Translations under genes and position numbers: made by a program | Shown: positions 45,601 to 54,873 of the stretch, one piece after another | Position numbering within the stretch: the stretch's first letter is position 1 | Layout of the letters: each line of letters starts with the position of its first letter | Assembly (NCBI RefSeq): GCF_002197665.1 | Contig: NZ_NBBJ01000001.1 | Coordinates: 682,001-746,000 of the forward strand | DNA length: 64,000 nt | From: Sphingomonas mucosissima | GTDB taxonomy: Bacteria; Pseudomonadota; Alphaproteobacteria; Sphingomonadales; Sphingomonadaceae | Reading direction: 5' to 3' | Notes under the pieces: model-generated | What the model saw: only the letters and a program-made list of their open reading frames with translations | What the model was told of the DNA's origin: nothing | The model's database searches: none

Positions 45601-45709
45601 CGTCATCCCGGCCTCGACCGGGGATCCACGGTGCCGCTGGCGGTGCGCCTGGACGAACAGGCGGCAGCGTACGCGGCGGGTTGGATCCCCGGTCGAGGCC
45701 GGGATGACG
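45601..45709. repeat. Exact 28-base inverted repeat, REP family, 53-base centre
   Basis: The left arm (45601-45628) begins CGTCATCCCGGCC and ends GGGGATCCA; the right arm (45682-45709) begins TGGATCCCC and ends GGGATGACG. The two arms are exact reverse complements over 28 bases. Each arm is also internally palindromic. The 53-base centre has no hairpin of its own. The element fills the gap between the CFA synthase gene and the SDR gene, which are convergent. Confidence 0.85.
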
Positions 45710-45726
45710 GGTGGTCGGGGGTGAGG

Positions 45727-46500
45727 TCAGCCGCCGCCGTGGAGGTTGATCTTCTGCCCGTTGGCATATTCGCCGTCGGTCGAGACGAAATAGGCGACTG
45801 CTGCCGCCACGTCCGCCGGGGTGGAGACGCGGCCGAACGGCGAGCTGGCCGCCAGATCGTGGATGTCCGCGACACCGCGCGTCGCCTTGGCGAGCCGCTC
45901 GCCCATGTCGGTGACGGTGAGGCCCGGCGCGACGATGTTGGTGCGAATGTTGTTGGGCCGCTCCTCCTTCGACAGCACCAGCGCGAGTGCTTCGGACGCG
46001 GCCTTGCCCATCGAATAAGGCGCACCATTGGGAGCGTGGTAAAGCGTCGCGACGCTGGAGATCATGATGATGTCCCCGCGGCCCTTTTCCTTCGCGCGTT
46101 CGCGCATCGAGGGGAGGACGAGCTTCGACATGAAATGCGGCGCGAAGCAGTGCGTGCGCATGACGCGTTCGAACTCGGCCGAATCCGTATCCGCGACGCT
46201 TTGCCCGCGGCTCGCGATGCCGGCGTTGTTGACGAGAATGTCGATGCCGCCGAAATCGGCGACGACCGCGTCGACCAGCTTCTCGCAATCCGCGAACCGG
46301 TCGACCGAGGCGGCATAGGCCTTGGCGCGGCGGCCGAGGCCCTCGATCTCGCGCACGACCTCCTCGGCGGCCTCGCTGTCGCGGCGGTAGTTGACCGCGA
46401 CGTCGGCGCCGTCACGCGCCAGGCGAAGCGCGATCTCGCGCCCGATGCCGCGGCCACCGCCAGTTATCAGGGCGACGCGTCCTTCCAATCCCCCACTCAT
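45727..46500 (-). CDS. SDR family oxidoreductase, beta-oxidation cluster member
   Basis: A 257-residue classical short-chain dehydrogenase. Cofactor motif ITGGGRGIGREIA, structural ILVNNAGIASRG, the Ser-containing block MISSVATLYHAPN and the catalytic YSMGKAASEAL are all present. The product overlaps the upstream enoyl-CoA hydratase gene by ATGA (start Met at 46500), so the two are co-translated. The likely step is oxidation of a 3-hydroxyacyl-CoA or a ring ketone in a CoA-thioester degradation pathway; the substrate cannot be read from sequence. Confidence 0.88.
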   Translation of the reverse strand: MSGGLEGRVALITGGGRGIGREIALRLARDGADVAVNYRRDSEAAEEVVREIEGLGRRAKAYAASVDRFADCEKLVDAVVADFGGIDILVNNAGIASRGQSVADTDSAEFERVMRTHCFAPHFMSKLVLPSMRERAKEKGRGDIIMISSVATLYHAPNGAPYSMGKAASEALALVLSKEERPNNIRTNIVAPGLTVTDMGERLAKATRGVADIHDLAASSPFGRVSTPADVAAAVAYFVSTDGEYANGQKINLHGGG

Positions 46501-47303
46501 GCAGCCTGCTCCTTCTTCTTGGTGTAATCTGGCCGGCGCTTTTCGAAGAATGCCTTGATGCCTTCGCCGAAATCGGGGGAGGTCGCGCACAGGATCTGGT
46601 TGCGATCCTCCATCGCCACCGCCGCTTCAAGGCTGGGCGCGTCGATCGACATGCGCAGGCACTCCTTGGTGAGGCGAAGGCCCATCGGCGAGGTCGTGAG
46701 CATCTGCTCGATCAGCGGCGCGGCGGCTGCCTCCATCTGATCATCGGGCACGACGCGGCTGACGAGGCCGGTCTGAAGTGCGCGGTCGGCGGTGATGAAA
46801 TTGCCGGTGAGCATGAATTCGGCCGCGACGCTTGCGCCGACCAGGCGGGGGAGGAAGTAGCTGACGCCGATGTCACAGGCGGAAAGGCCGATGCGGATGA
46901 AGGCGGCGTTCATGCGGACCGATTCGCCGGCAATGCGGATGTCCGACGCCAGCGCCATTGCGAAGCCGCCGCCGCAGGCCGGGCCGTGGACCAGGCTGAT
47001 GATCGGCTGCGGGCAGTAACGCATCTTCATCACGATCTCGGCGATTGAGCGCTGGTGCGCGAGGCGATCGATCGTGTCGAATTCGGAGCGGCCGCCCTCC
47101 TGCAGGTCGAGGCCGGCGCAATAGGCGCGACCGGCGCCCTTCAGCACGACGACGCGGCAATCGCGATCCTTGTGGAGCGCGCCGAAATAGTGGTTCAGTT
47201 CCTCGACGTGGCGGTCGTTGAGCGCGTTCAGGACGTGCGGGCGGTTCATCGTCACCCAGTCGACTTCGCCCCGGCGCTCGACCGAGATCATCTCATATTC
47301 CAC
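46497..47303 (-). CDS. Enoyl-CoA hydratase/isomerase family protein
   Basis: A 268-residue crotonase-fold enzyme. The oxyanion-hole blocks are GAGRAYCAGLDLQ and HGPACGGGFAMALASDI. The usual catalytic Glu pair is not in the standard place: the first site is Gly-rich and the second region reads RIGLSACDIGVSYFLPRL, with Asp where Glu is common. It may thus be a hydratase of unusual substrate preference, an isomerase or a hydrolase. It belongs to the minus-strand pair upstream of a palindromic operator candidate, divergent from the second SDR. Confidence 0.85.
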   Translation of the reverse strand: MEYEMISVERRGEVDWVTMNRPHVLNALNDRHVEELNHYFGALHKDRDCRVVVLKGAGRAYCAGLDLQEGGRSEFDTIDRLAHQRSIAEIVMKMRYCPQPIISLVHGPACGGGFAMALASDIRIAGESVRMNAAFIRIGLSACDIGVSYFLPRLVGASVAAEFMLTGNFITADRALQTGLVSRVVPDDQMEAAAAPLIEQMLTTSPMGLRLTKECLRMSIDAPSLEAAVAMEDRNQILCATSPDFGEGIKAFFEKRRPDYTKKKEQAA

Positions 47304-47339
47304 TGTGCCTCTCCCCTTGGTGCATGTTGCACTGATCTG

Positions 47340-47370
47340 TTGACGGCGTAGTCTACATAACTAAAGTTAT
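47340..47370 (+). promoter_or_regulatory. Candidate promoter with overlapping palindromic operator
   Basis: TTGACG (47340-47345) is a near-perfect -35 box, and TAAAGT (47362-47367) could be a -10 element 16 bases later. Overlapping the -10, ATAACT-AA-AGTTAT (47357-47370) is a perfect inverted repeat with a two-base centre, positioned between divergent genes. A repressor (TetR-like) site is inferred. Confidence 0.5.
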
Positions 47371-47425
47371 CCTGCAATCGCGGACGGCCGATGGGGCCGC
47401 TGCTAGAAGTTTAGGGGAGAGGGGC

Positions 47426-48214
47426 GTGAAGCTCGGACCGGATATTGCTGCCGTTATCACCGGGGGTGCCTCGGGGCTGGGGCTCGCCACGGCAAGGGCG
47501 CTGCGCGCGCATGGCGTGAAGGTCGCGCTGTTCGACAAGAATGCCGAGATCGGCCCCGGGGTCGCGGAGGAGATCGGCGCGGTATTCTGCGAAGTCGACG
47601 TGATGGACCAGGCGTCGGTCGATGCCGGCTTTGCCAAGGCGCGCGCGGCGAACGGCCAGGAGCGGGCGCTGGTGAATTGCGCGGGCGGCGGCTTCGGCGG
47701 GCCGAACAAGACGGTGGCGCGGTCGAAGGAGGACGGATCGATCGTCCCTTATCCGATCGAGAATTTCCAGAAAACGCTGGAGCTGAACTTGGTCGGCTCG
47801 TTCCGCTGCATCGTCGGCTCGGTCGCTGGCATGATGACGCTGGAGCCGACCGAGGACGGGGATCGCGGCGCGATCGTCAACACCGCGAGCGTGGCGGGCG
47901 AGGAAGGGCAGATGGGGCAGGTCGCCTATGCCTCCGCCAAGGCCGGCGTGATCGGCATGACGTTGAACGTCGCGCGAGACCTGTCGAGTGAGGGCGTGCG
48001 GTGCAACACGATCCTGCCGGGAATTTTCGACACGCCGCTGCTGGCGCGCGCGAAGCCGCAGGTGAAAGCCGCGCTGTCCGCGATGGTGCCGTTCCCGAAG
48101 CGGCTGGGCATGGCGGAAGAATATGCTGCGCTGGCCGTCGAGATGCTGCGCAACGGCTATTTCAACGGCGAGGACGTGCGGCTCGACGGCGCAATCCGGA
48201 TGCAGCCGCGGTAA
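47426..48214 (+). CDS. SDR family 3-hydroxyacyl-CoA dehydrogenase-like
   Basis: A 262-residue short-chain dehydrogenase that resembles HSD10/FadB-type SDRs: ITGGASGLGLATARALR, the long loop VVNCAGGGFGGPNKTVARSK-like segment with KEDGSIVPYPIENF, and NTASVAGEEGQMGQVAYASAKAG with the catalytic Tyr and Lys. The start is GTG after GGGAGAGGGGC. It is followed by two acyl-CoA dehydrogenase genes on the same strand, consistent with a beta-oxidation-like pathway for a bulky CoA-thioester, such as a steroid or terpenoid side chain. Confidence 0.87.
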   Translation: MKLGPDIAAVITGGASGLGLATARALRAHGVKVALFDKNAEIGPGVAEEIGAVFCEVDVMDQASVDAGFAKARAANGQERALVNCAGGGFGGPNKTVARSKEDGSIVPYPIENFQKTLELNLVGSFRCIVGSVAGMMTLEPTEDGDRGAIVNTASVAGEEGQMGQVAYASAKAGVIGMTLNVARDLSSEGVRCNTILPGIFDTPLLARAKPQVKAALSAMVPFPKRLGMAEEYAALAVEMLRNGYFNGEDVRLDGAIRMQPR

Positions 48215-48287
48215 CAATCAGGATGGCAGCTTCCCTTTCGTGCTGGGCATGGCCGAAGCACGAACGGCGCGGGCGGGGAGAGTTTAG

Positions 48288-49385
48288 ATGAACTTCGATT
48301 ATTCCGACGATCAGAAGATGCTGAAGGACGAGGCGCGCAAGTTCCTCGCCGCCAAATGCGACGCCAAGGTGGTGCGCGGCGTGCTCGACAATGACCACCG
48401 TGCCTATGACGAGGCGCTGTGGAAGGGCGTCGCCGAGCAGGGCTGGCTGGGCGCAGCGATCCCCGAGGAGTTCGGCGGGCTGGGCCTGGGCCATGTCGAG
48501 CTGTGCGCGCTGGCGGAGGAGCTGGGCCGCGCGTGCGCGCCGATCCCGTTCGCCTCGACCGTCTATTTCGTCGCCGAGGCGCTGATGAAGTTCGGCTCGC
48601 AGGAGCAGAAAGCCAAGTGGCTGCCGAAGATCGCCGCCGGCGACGTGATCGGTGCCTTCGCGACGGCGGAGGGCAAGGGGCCGGTGACGGCGCGCTCGAT
48701 CAAGACGAGCGTGTCGGGCGGGAAGGTGACCGGCGAGAAGATCCCGGTGACCGATGGCGATGTCGCCGACCTGATCGTCGTGCTGGCCAAGGACGGGCTG
48801 TATCTGGTCGAAAAGGGCGAGGGCGTGTCGGCCGAAGTGCTGACCACGCTGGACCCGACGCGGTCGGCGGCGAAGCTCACCTTCTCGGGCGCGCCGGCCG
48901 AGCGGCTGGGCAATGAAGACGGCATCGCGGCAATGCAGGCGGTATTCGACCGCGCGGCGGTGCTGCTGGCGTTCGAGCAGGTCGGCGGCGCGGACAAGAG
49001 CCTCGAAATGGCCAAGGCCTACGCGCTCGACCGGCAGGCGTTCGGCCGGGTAATCGGCGGCTATCAGGCGATCAAGCACAAGCTGGCCGATATCTATGTG
49101 AAGAACGAGATCGCCCGCTCGAACGCCTATTTCGGCGCTTGGGCGCTCAACACCGATGCAGGCGAGCTGCCGCTGGCGGCGGCGACCGCACGCGTCGCGG
49201 CGAGCGAGGCGTTCTGGTTTGCCTCCAAGGAGAATATCCAGACGCATGGCGGCATCGGCTTCACCTGGGAAGCGGACCCGCAGCTTTACTATCGCCGCTC
49301 CCGGCAGCTCTCGCTCGTCGCGGGTGCGCCCGCCACGTGGCGCGAGCGGCTAGTGAGCCAGCTTGAAATGAAGAACGCCGCCTGA
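48288..49385 (+). CDS. Acyl-CoA dehydrogenase, smaller (probably non-catalytic) subunit
   Basis: A 365-residue acyl-CoA dehydrogenase-fold protein: YSDDQKMLKDEARKFLA at the start, GVAEQGWLGAAIPEEFGGLG in the helical domain, FATAEGKGPVTARSIKT and EGVSAEVLTTLDPTRSA in the beta domain, QAFGRVIGGYQAIKHKLAD and GGIGFTWEADPQLYYRRSR in the C-domain. At the place of the catalytic Glu the motif reads WEADPQ, and the alternative ERL-type base is also absent. It looks like the smaller partner of a heteromeric dehydrogenase with the next gene. It starts with ATG after GGGGAGAGTTTAG. Confidence 0.86.
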   Translation: MNFDYSDDQKMLKDEARKFLAAKCDAKVVRGVLDNDHRAYDEALWKGVAEQGWLGAAIPEEFGGLGLGHVELCALAEELGRACAPIPFASTVYFVAEALMKFGSQEQKAKWLPKIAAGDVIGAFATAEGKGPVTARSIKTSVSGGKVTGEKIPVTDGDVADLIVVLAKDGLYLVEKGEGVSAEVLTTLDPTRSAAKLTFSGAPAERLGNEDGIAAMQAVFDRAAVLLAFEQVGGADKSLEMAKAYALDRQAFGRVIGGYQAIKHKLADIYVKNEIARSNAYFGAWALNTDAGELPLAAATARVAASEAFWFASKENIQTHGGIGFTWEADPQLYYRRSRQLSLVAGAPATWRERLVSQLEMKNAA

Positions 49386-49405
49386 GCTTTTGAGAGGATA
49401 GCGAG

Positions 49406-50605
49406 ATGGACTTCAACGACTCCCCGGAAGAAGCCGAGTATCGCGCCAAGGCGCGGGCCTGGCTGGAAAAGAACGTCGCCGAGCACAAAGCGATGAACCA
49501 CGCCGACGACATGGCGGCAGGCAAGGCGTGGCAGCGGCGCAAGGCCGAGGCCGGCTACGCGCAGATCACCTGGCCCAAGGAATGGGGCGGGGCCGGCGGT
49601 ACGCCGATCCAGTCGGTGATCTTCGGCCAGGAAGAGGCCAAGTTCCCGGTTCAGTACGGCTATTTCACCATCGGTCTTGGCATGTGCGTGCCGACCGTGA
49701 TGGCGTTTGCCGACGGCGACACGAAGAAGCGCTTCGTCGGCCCGGCGCTGCGCGGCGAGGAGATCTGGTCGCAGCTGTTCTCCGAACCCGCCGGTGGCTC
49801 CGACGTGGCGGCGATCCGCACCCGTGCGGTGCGTGATGGCGACGATTGGGTGGTGAACGGCCAGAAGGTGTGGACCTCCGGCGCGCATTATTCGGACTAT
49901 GGCATCGTCCTGGTCCGCACCAATCCCGACGTGCCCAAGCACAAGGGCCTGACGATGTTCTGGCTCGACCTGAAATCGCCCGGCGTCGAAATCCGGCCGA
50001 TCCACCAGATGTCGGGCGGGTCGAACTTCAACGAAGTGTATTTCACCGATGTTCGGATCCCCGATTCGCAGCGGCTGGGGGCGGTCGACGACGGCTGGAA
50101 GGTCGCGCTGGTCACGCTGATGAACGAGCGGCTGGCGGTCGGCGGGGCGAGCGGGGCGAGCCCGAAGGAGATCCTGGCGCTGGCCAAGGATCTGGACGCG
50201 GCGGACGGCCCGCTGGTGAAGGACAGTGCATTCCGCCAGCGGCTGGCCGACTGGTACGTCCAGTCCGAGGGGCTGAAGAACACCCGCATGCGTACCATGA
50301 CCGCGCTGAGCCGCGGCCAGACGCCGGGGCCCGAAAGCTCGATCGGCAAGATCATCGCCGCCAACGTGCTGCAGGACCTGGGCAATGCCGCGGTCGAGGC
50401 GGAGGATCAGTATGGGATCATCAACGATCCCGCGCTGCTGCCGCTGAAGGGGCTGTTCCAAGGCGCGGTGATGAACGCGCCGGGCCTGCGCATCGCCGGC
50501 GGCACCGACGAAATCCTGAAGAACATCATCGCCGAGCGCGTGCTTGGCCTACCGGGCGAGATCCGGACGGACAAGGACGCCGCGTTCAAGGATCTGGTTG
50601 GCTGA
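49406..50605 (+). CDS. Acyl-CoA dehydrogenase, larger catalytic subunit
   Basis: A 399-residue acyl-CoA dehydrogenase. FAD and substrate motifs are visible in IWSQLFSEPAGGSDVAAIRT and WVVNGQKVWTSGAHYSD. The Glu at the common YEGT position is replaced by AGGT (LRIAGGTDEILKNIIAERV), but a candidate base lies in LMNERLAVGGASG, equivalent to the Glu of isovaleryl-CoA dehydrogenase and of the FadE26-type subunit. Length 399 beside 365 matches the alpha2-beta2 FadE pairs of steroid side-chain catabolism. It is 20 bases downstream of its likely partner. Confidence 0.88.
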   Translation: MDFNDSPEEAEYRAKARAWLEKNVAEHKAMNHADDMAAGKAWQRRKAEAGYAQITWPKEWGGAGGTPIQSVIFGQEEAKFPVQYGYFTIGLGMCVPTVMAFADGDTKKRFVGPALRGEEIWSQLFSEPAGGSDVAAIRTRAVRDGDDWVVNGQKVWTSGAHYSDYGIVLVRTNPDVPKHKGLTMFWLDLKSPGVEIRPIHQMSGGSNFNEVYFTDVRIPDSQRLGAVDDGWKVALVTLMNERLAVGGASGASPKEILALAKDLDAADGPLVKDSAFRQRLADWYVQSEGLKNTRMRTMTALSRGQTPGPESSIGKIIAANVLQDLGNAAVEAEDQYGIINDPALLPLKGLFQGAVMNAPGLRIAGGTDEILKNIIAERVLGLPGEIRTDKDAAFKDLVG

Positions 50606-50613
50606 CAGCTTTC

Positions 50614-50651
50614 GATCGGATCATCCCCGTTACGGCGGGGGTGATCCGATG
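50614..50651. terminator. Long hairpin after the acyl-CoA dehydrogenase genes
   Basis: ATCGGATCATCCCC (50615-50628) and GGGGGTGATCCGAT (ending 50650) form an interrupted stem of more than 12 pairs around GTTACG. The gap 50606-50928 contains no gene I can support: after this hairpin it shows no conserved coding frame, only the ribosome site of the next gene at its end. Confidence 0.6.
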
Positions 50652-50928
50652 CCGGCTAGGAATGCCCGCGTGGCTGGCGCCCCGCGTTTATCGAACCTGT
50701 GAGTGGGCCATCGGCCGCTCTTCGATCGTGCAGCATACCGGGGGAGTGGCTGCGACGGAACTCACTGCCATATTCATGTCTGGGGGCTTGCCGGGCCAGC
50801 TCTACTCAGCCGACCTCGATATCGCCGGTAGCCGGGATCGTGCGAGTTTATCCGCGATCGTTTCGGACCTTTGACGAAGTTGCTGCTTTGTTAGGCAAAG
50901 CCGCAGCTTTTCCGATGGAGATCGCCGG

Positions 50929-51501
50929 ATGACCTTTGCCAAGTTCCTGACGCTGTCAGCCGCCGCCTTGGCGCTGTCAGCTTGCCAGCAGCAGACGGCA
51001 GCCCCCGCCGATGGCAACACGGCACAAGCTGGCGCGACTGCTGGCACGGAAACGGCGACGGCTGCCGCCGAGGGCGCCAAGCTGTGGAACAACGGCGAAA
51101 CGAAGCCGCTGGACTCTCAAGTCGGCCATCCGAACGGCACGGTTTTGCAGCTGACGTCCTTGCAATCGCGCCAGACCGAAACGGTGGTCGGGTTCCGCGT
51201 GATCAACGGACGCGACCGTGACGTGGAGCTCAATCGCTTCAACAGCAATCGCGCGGGCTATCTGGTGCTCGACAGTGGCGAGCGGCTGTATCTGTCGCCG
51301 CCGGCGACGAACACGCGGCTCGCAATCCCAGCCGGACAGACATTCGAGGGCGAGCTGGTGTTCCTGGGGCGCCTGGCTCCCGTGAGAAGCGCAGTGCTGG
51401 TGCTGAACGAGAATAGTTCGGCCGATAATCAATACACGACCACGCCGCAGTTCAGGATCGATCTCCCGGTGACCAATGGCCAAGCGGGGGCTGGCCAATG
51501 A
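50929..51501 (+). CDS. Lipoprotein with a repeated beta domain, function unknown
   Basis: A 190-residue product. Signal MTFAKFLTLSAAALALSAC has Cys19 as the lipid site. A Gln/Ala/Thr-rich linker follows, then a domain of about 110 residues: SQVGHPNGTVLQLTSLQSRQ, VVGFRVINGRDRDVELNRF, AGYLVLDSGERLYLSPPATN, IPAGQTFEGELVFLGRL. The pattern is beta-sandwich-like and matches the N-terminal domain of the next protein over its length. GGAG lies upstream of the ATG. The stop overlaps the next start by ATGA. No known family name is assigned. Confidence 0.8.
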   Translation: MTFAKFLTLSAAALALSACQQQTAAPADGNTAQAGATAGTETATAAAEGAKLWNNGETKPLDSQVGHPNGTVLQLTSLQSRQTETVVGFRVINGRDRDVELNRFNSNRAGYLVLDSGERLYLSPPATNTRLAIPAGQTFEGELVFLGRLAPVRSAVLVLNENSSADNQYTTTPQFRIDLPVTNGQAGAGQ

Positions 51502-52541
51502 TCAGTCGGGCTGTCGCTCTAGCGCTGATGTTGACCGTGGCCGCGTGCGACGGCGGGCTGATCTCCGGCGGAGGCGAGGGCAGGCCGATCGGGGCGCAGA
51601 TCGTCCATCCGAATGCGACGGTTCTTCAAGTGCTGTCGCTAAAGCGCGGCAGCGATCGTTCGGCGGTGACGATCCGGATCTTCAACGCTCGGGATCGCGA
51701 TATCACGCTGAACGAGGGCAGCGAACAAAGCTATATTCTTACCGATAACGGCGAAAAGCTGCTGCTCGTGCCCGGCGCCGCCAACGGTGATTTGAGTATT
51801 CCGGCCGGCAAGGCGATGGACGGCGAGATCATCTTCTCGGGCAAGCTGCCGTCCTCCGGCACGGCAACGTTGATCTTCAACGCGAACGGAAGCCGCGATA
51901 GCGCCTTCACCGCGTCGCCGCGTTTCGAGGTAACGCTGCCACTGGACGCCGCCGGCGGGGGAGGTATTCCAGATGCTTCCGCGCTTTCCGGCATGCGCGC
52001 CATCCCGGCGTCCCGGATGGGTCCGGCGGGCGGCGGCGGATCATCGCTTGGCAATGCGGGCACTGCGACGAGCAGCCTTGCGCTGGTCGACCGGCTGAAG
52101 TCCGAACTGGGCGCGACCGAGAGTGACCGCGGAACGATCATCTCGCTGGCCGGCGATATCACCTTCGATTTCAACAAGGCGAGCATTCGCGCCGATGCGG
52201 AGCCCACCCTGGCGCGCTTGGCCGAGCTGATCAGCGCCGGTGGATCGGGCGAGATCGCCATCGAGGGGCACACCGATGCGAAAGGTGAGGATGCTTTCAA
52301 CAAGCGGCTTTCGGAACAGCGGGCGCAGGCGGTGAAAGCCTATCTGGTGGGCAAGGGCGTGGCTGAAGCGCGGCTGCGGACGATCGGGCTGGGCGAACTG
52401 CGACCGGTTGCGCCTAACGCCAAGCCCGACGGCAGCGACGACGAAGTCGGGCGGCAGCGCAATCGCCGTGTCGAAGTGGTCCTGCCGAAGGCGACGGCTC
52501 CAGGCGGTACGGCAAGCCCGACGCCCACTGCAACTCCGTAG
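51498..52541 (+). CDS. Lipoprotein with duplicated beta domain fused to OmpA peptidoglycan-binding domain
   Basis: A 347-residue lipoprotein: MISRAVALALMLTVAACDGG with Cys17 lipidated. Residues ~25-145 match the preceding protein (GAQIVHPNATVLQVLSLKRG, VTIRIFNARDRDITLNEG, SYILTDNGEKLLLVPGAANG, IPAGKAMDGEIIFSGKL). A Gly/Ser linker leads to an OmpA-like domain at about 200-330: GDITFDFNKASIRADAEPTL, IEGHTDAKGEDAFNKRLSEQ, RRVEVVLPKA. The OmpA domain should bind peptidoglycan, so the protein probably anchors the outer membrane to the cell wall. A hairpin follows the stop. Confidence 0.9.
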   Translation: MISRAVALALMLTVAACDGGLISGGGEGRPIGAQIVHPNATVLQVLSLKRGSDRSAVTIRIFNARDRDITLNEGSEQSYILTDNGEKLLLVPGAANGDLSIPAGKAMDGEIIFSGKLPSSGTATLIFNANGSRDSAFTASPRFEVTLPLDAAGGGGIPDASALSGMRAIPASRMGPAGGGGSSLGNAGTATSSLALVDRLKSELGATESDRGTIISLAGDITFDFNKASIRADAEPTLARLAELISAGGSGEIAIEGHTDAKGEDAFNKRLSEQRAQAVKAYLVGKGVAEARLRTIGLGELRPVAPNAKPDGSDDEVGRQRNRRVEVVLPKATAPGGTASPTPTATP

Positions 52542-52575
52542 CGCCCCGCGTCGCGGCGCTTCGCGGCCGGGGCGC
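52541..52575. terminator. Hairpin between convergent OmpA-lipoprotein and small membrane protein genes
   Basis: GCGCCCCG (52541-52548) and CGGGGCGC (52568-52575) pair across a GC-rich loop that can also fold. It lies immediately after the OmpA-lipoprotein stop. Confidence 0.5.
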
Positions 52576-52647
52576 GGGGAAGCGGCGCCAATCTGGCTGG
52601 TGGGCGCTCCGTTGCCGGTACGGTTCAGCAGAAGGCGTGTCCGAGGC

Positions 52648-52833
52648 TCAGTCCTTCTTGCGGGTGTAGAGCACCGCGGCGGCGACGGCCGCGGAGCCGA
52701 TGCCGACGCCCAGGCCGATCTTGCCCAGATCCCAACCGCGCTTCTTTCGCGCCTGCTCGGCGCCTTTAGCGGCGGTTTCGTGCTGCTTGGCAGCAGCTGC
52801 GGCGGCGAGGATCTCGTTGGGTTCGTCGGACAC
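52648..52833 (-). CDS. Small single-pass membrane protein downstream of tgt
   Basis: A 61-residue product starting at GTG with AAAGGAG seven bases before it (minus strand). The N-terminal half is hydrophilic and Ala/Lys-rich (EPNEILAAAAAAKQHETAAK), then KKRGWDLGK and a C-terminal membrane helix IGLGVGIGSAAVAAAVLY, ending TRKKD. The positive residues on both sides of the helix make orientation unclear. It starts two bases after the tgt stop, so it is very likely co-transcribed. Function is unknown. Confidence 0.7.
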   Translation of the reverse strand: MSDEPNEILAAAAAAKQHETAAKGAEQARKKRGWDLGKIGLGVGIGSAAVAAAVLYTRKKD

Positions 52834-52835
52834 GC

Positions 52836-54451
<1,616 letters not shown>

Positions 54452-54651
54452 ATCACGCAAGTATCACGAAAGGCACGCCATCGCGGCACCGGTGCCGGTG
54501 CGTCAATGGTGCGGGACCATTTTTCCGGTGCTGAGGAGAGGATGGCTAACCGACGTGACGCCGCGCTCGCGCAATCGGGAACAGCAGAAGCGGCAGCTTC
54601 GTCTGGCTATCGAAGAGCCACGTGCTCGCGAGCGTTTGAGGTAGCTGGTGC

Positions 54652-54725
54652 TGGATGCCCGACAAGGACTCGAACCTTGATTGACGGAGTCAGAGTCCGC
54701 TCTCTTACCATTAGAGGATCGGGCA
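54652..54725 (-). tRNA. tRNA-Gln, anticodon CTG
   Basis: On the minus strand the acceptor stem is TGCCCGA/TCGGGCA, the D arm is CTCTAATGGTAAGAG, the anticodon stem-loop is GCGGA-CTCTGAC-TCCGT with anticodon CTG, and the T arm is AAGG-TTCGAGT-CCTT. Discriminator T is followed by genome-encoded CCA. Length is 74 bases including CCA. CTG reads CAG codons. The bases from 54452 to 54651 upstream on the window contain no gene I can support, and the same is true of 54726-54873. Confidence 0.95.
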
Positions 54726-54873
54726 ACAGCCTCGCCACCGCGATAAAGCGGCGACAGGTCGGCGTCTCTAATCGCGTGAATTGCGGAGGTCAAGCACCTG
54801 ATTGCGCGCGCGGGTTGCAGTGGGGTGCGGTGCACGCTAGCGTCCCTGCCAAGCACCGAGCGGGGTTCATCCC

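Noticed and set aside
45538..45709. Repeats near 45.6 kb as a CRISPR array
   Set aside because: Units are palindromic, in mixed orientation, with unequal spacers and no cas genes; they match intergenic REP-like elements found elsewhere in the window.
54542..54644. Small plus-strand frames between the EF-hand gene and the tRNA, with GAGGAG upstream
   Set aside because: The ATG frame at 54542 continues into the tRNA complement and the GTG frame at 54555 codes for about 29 strongly basic residues with no recognisable family. Either could be real, but nothing beyond the ribosome-like site supports it.
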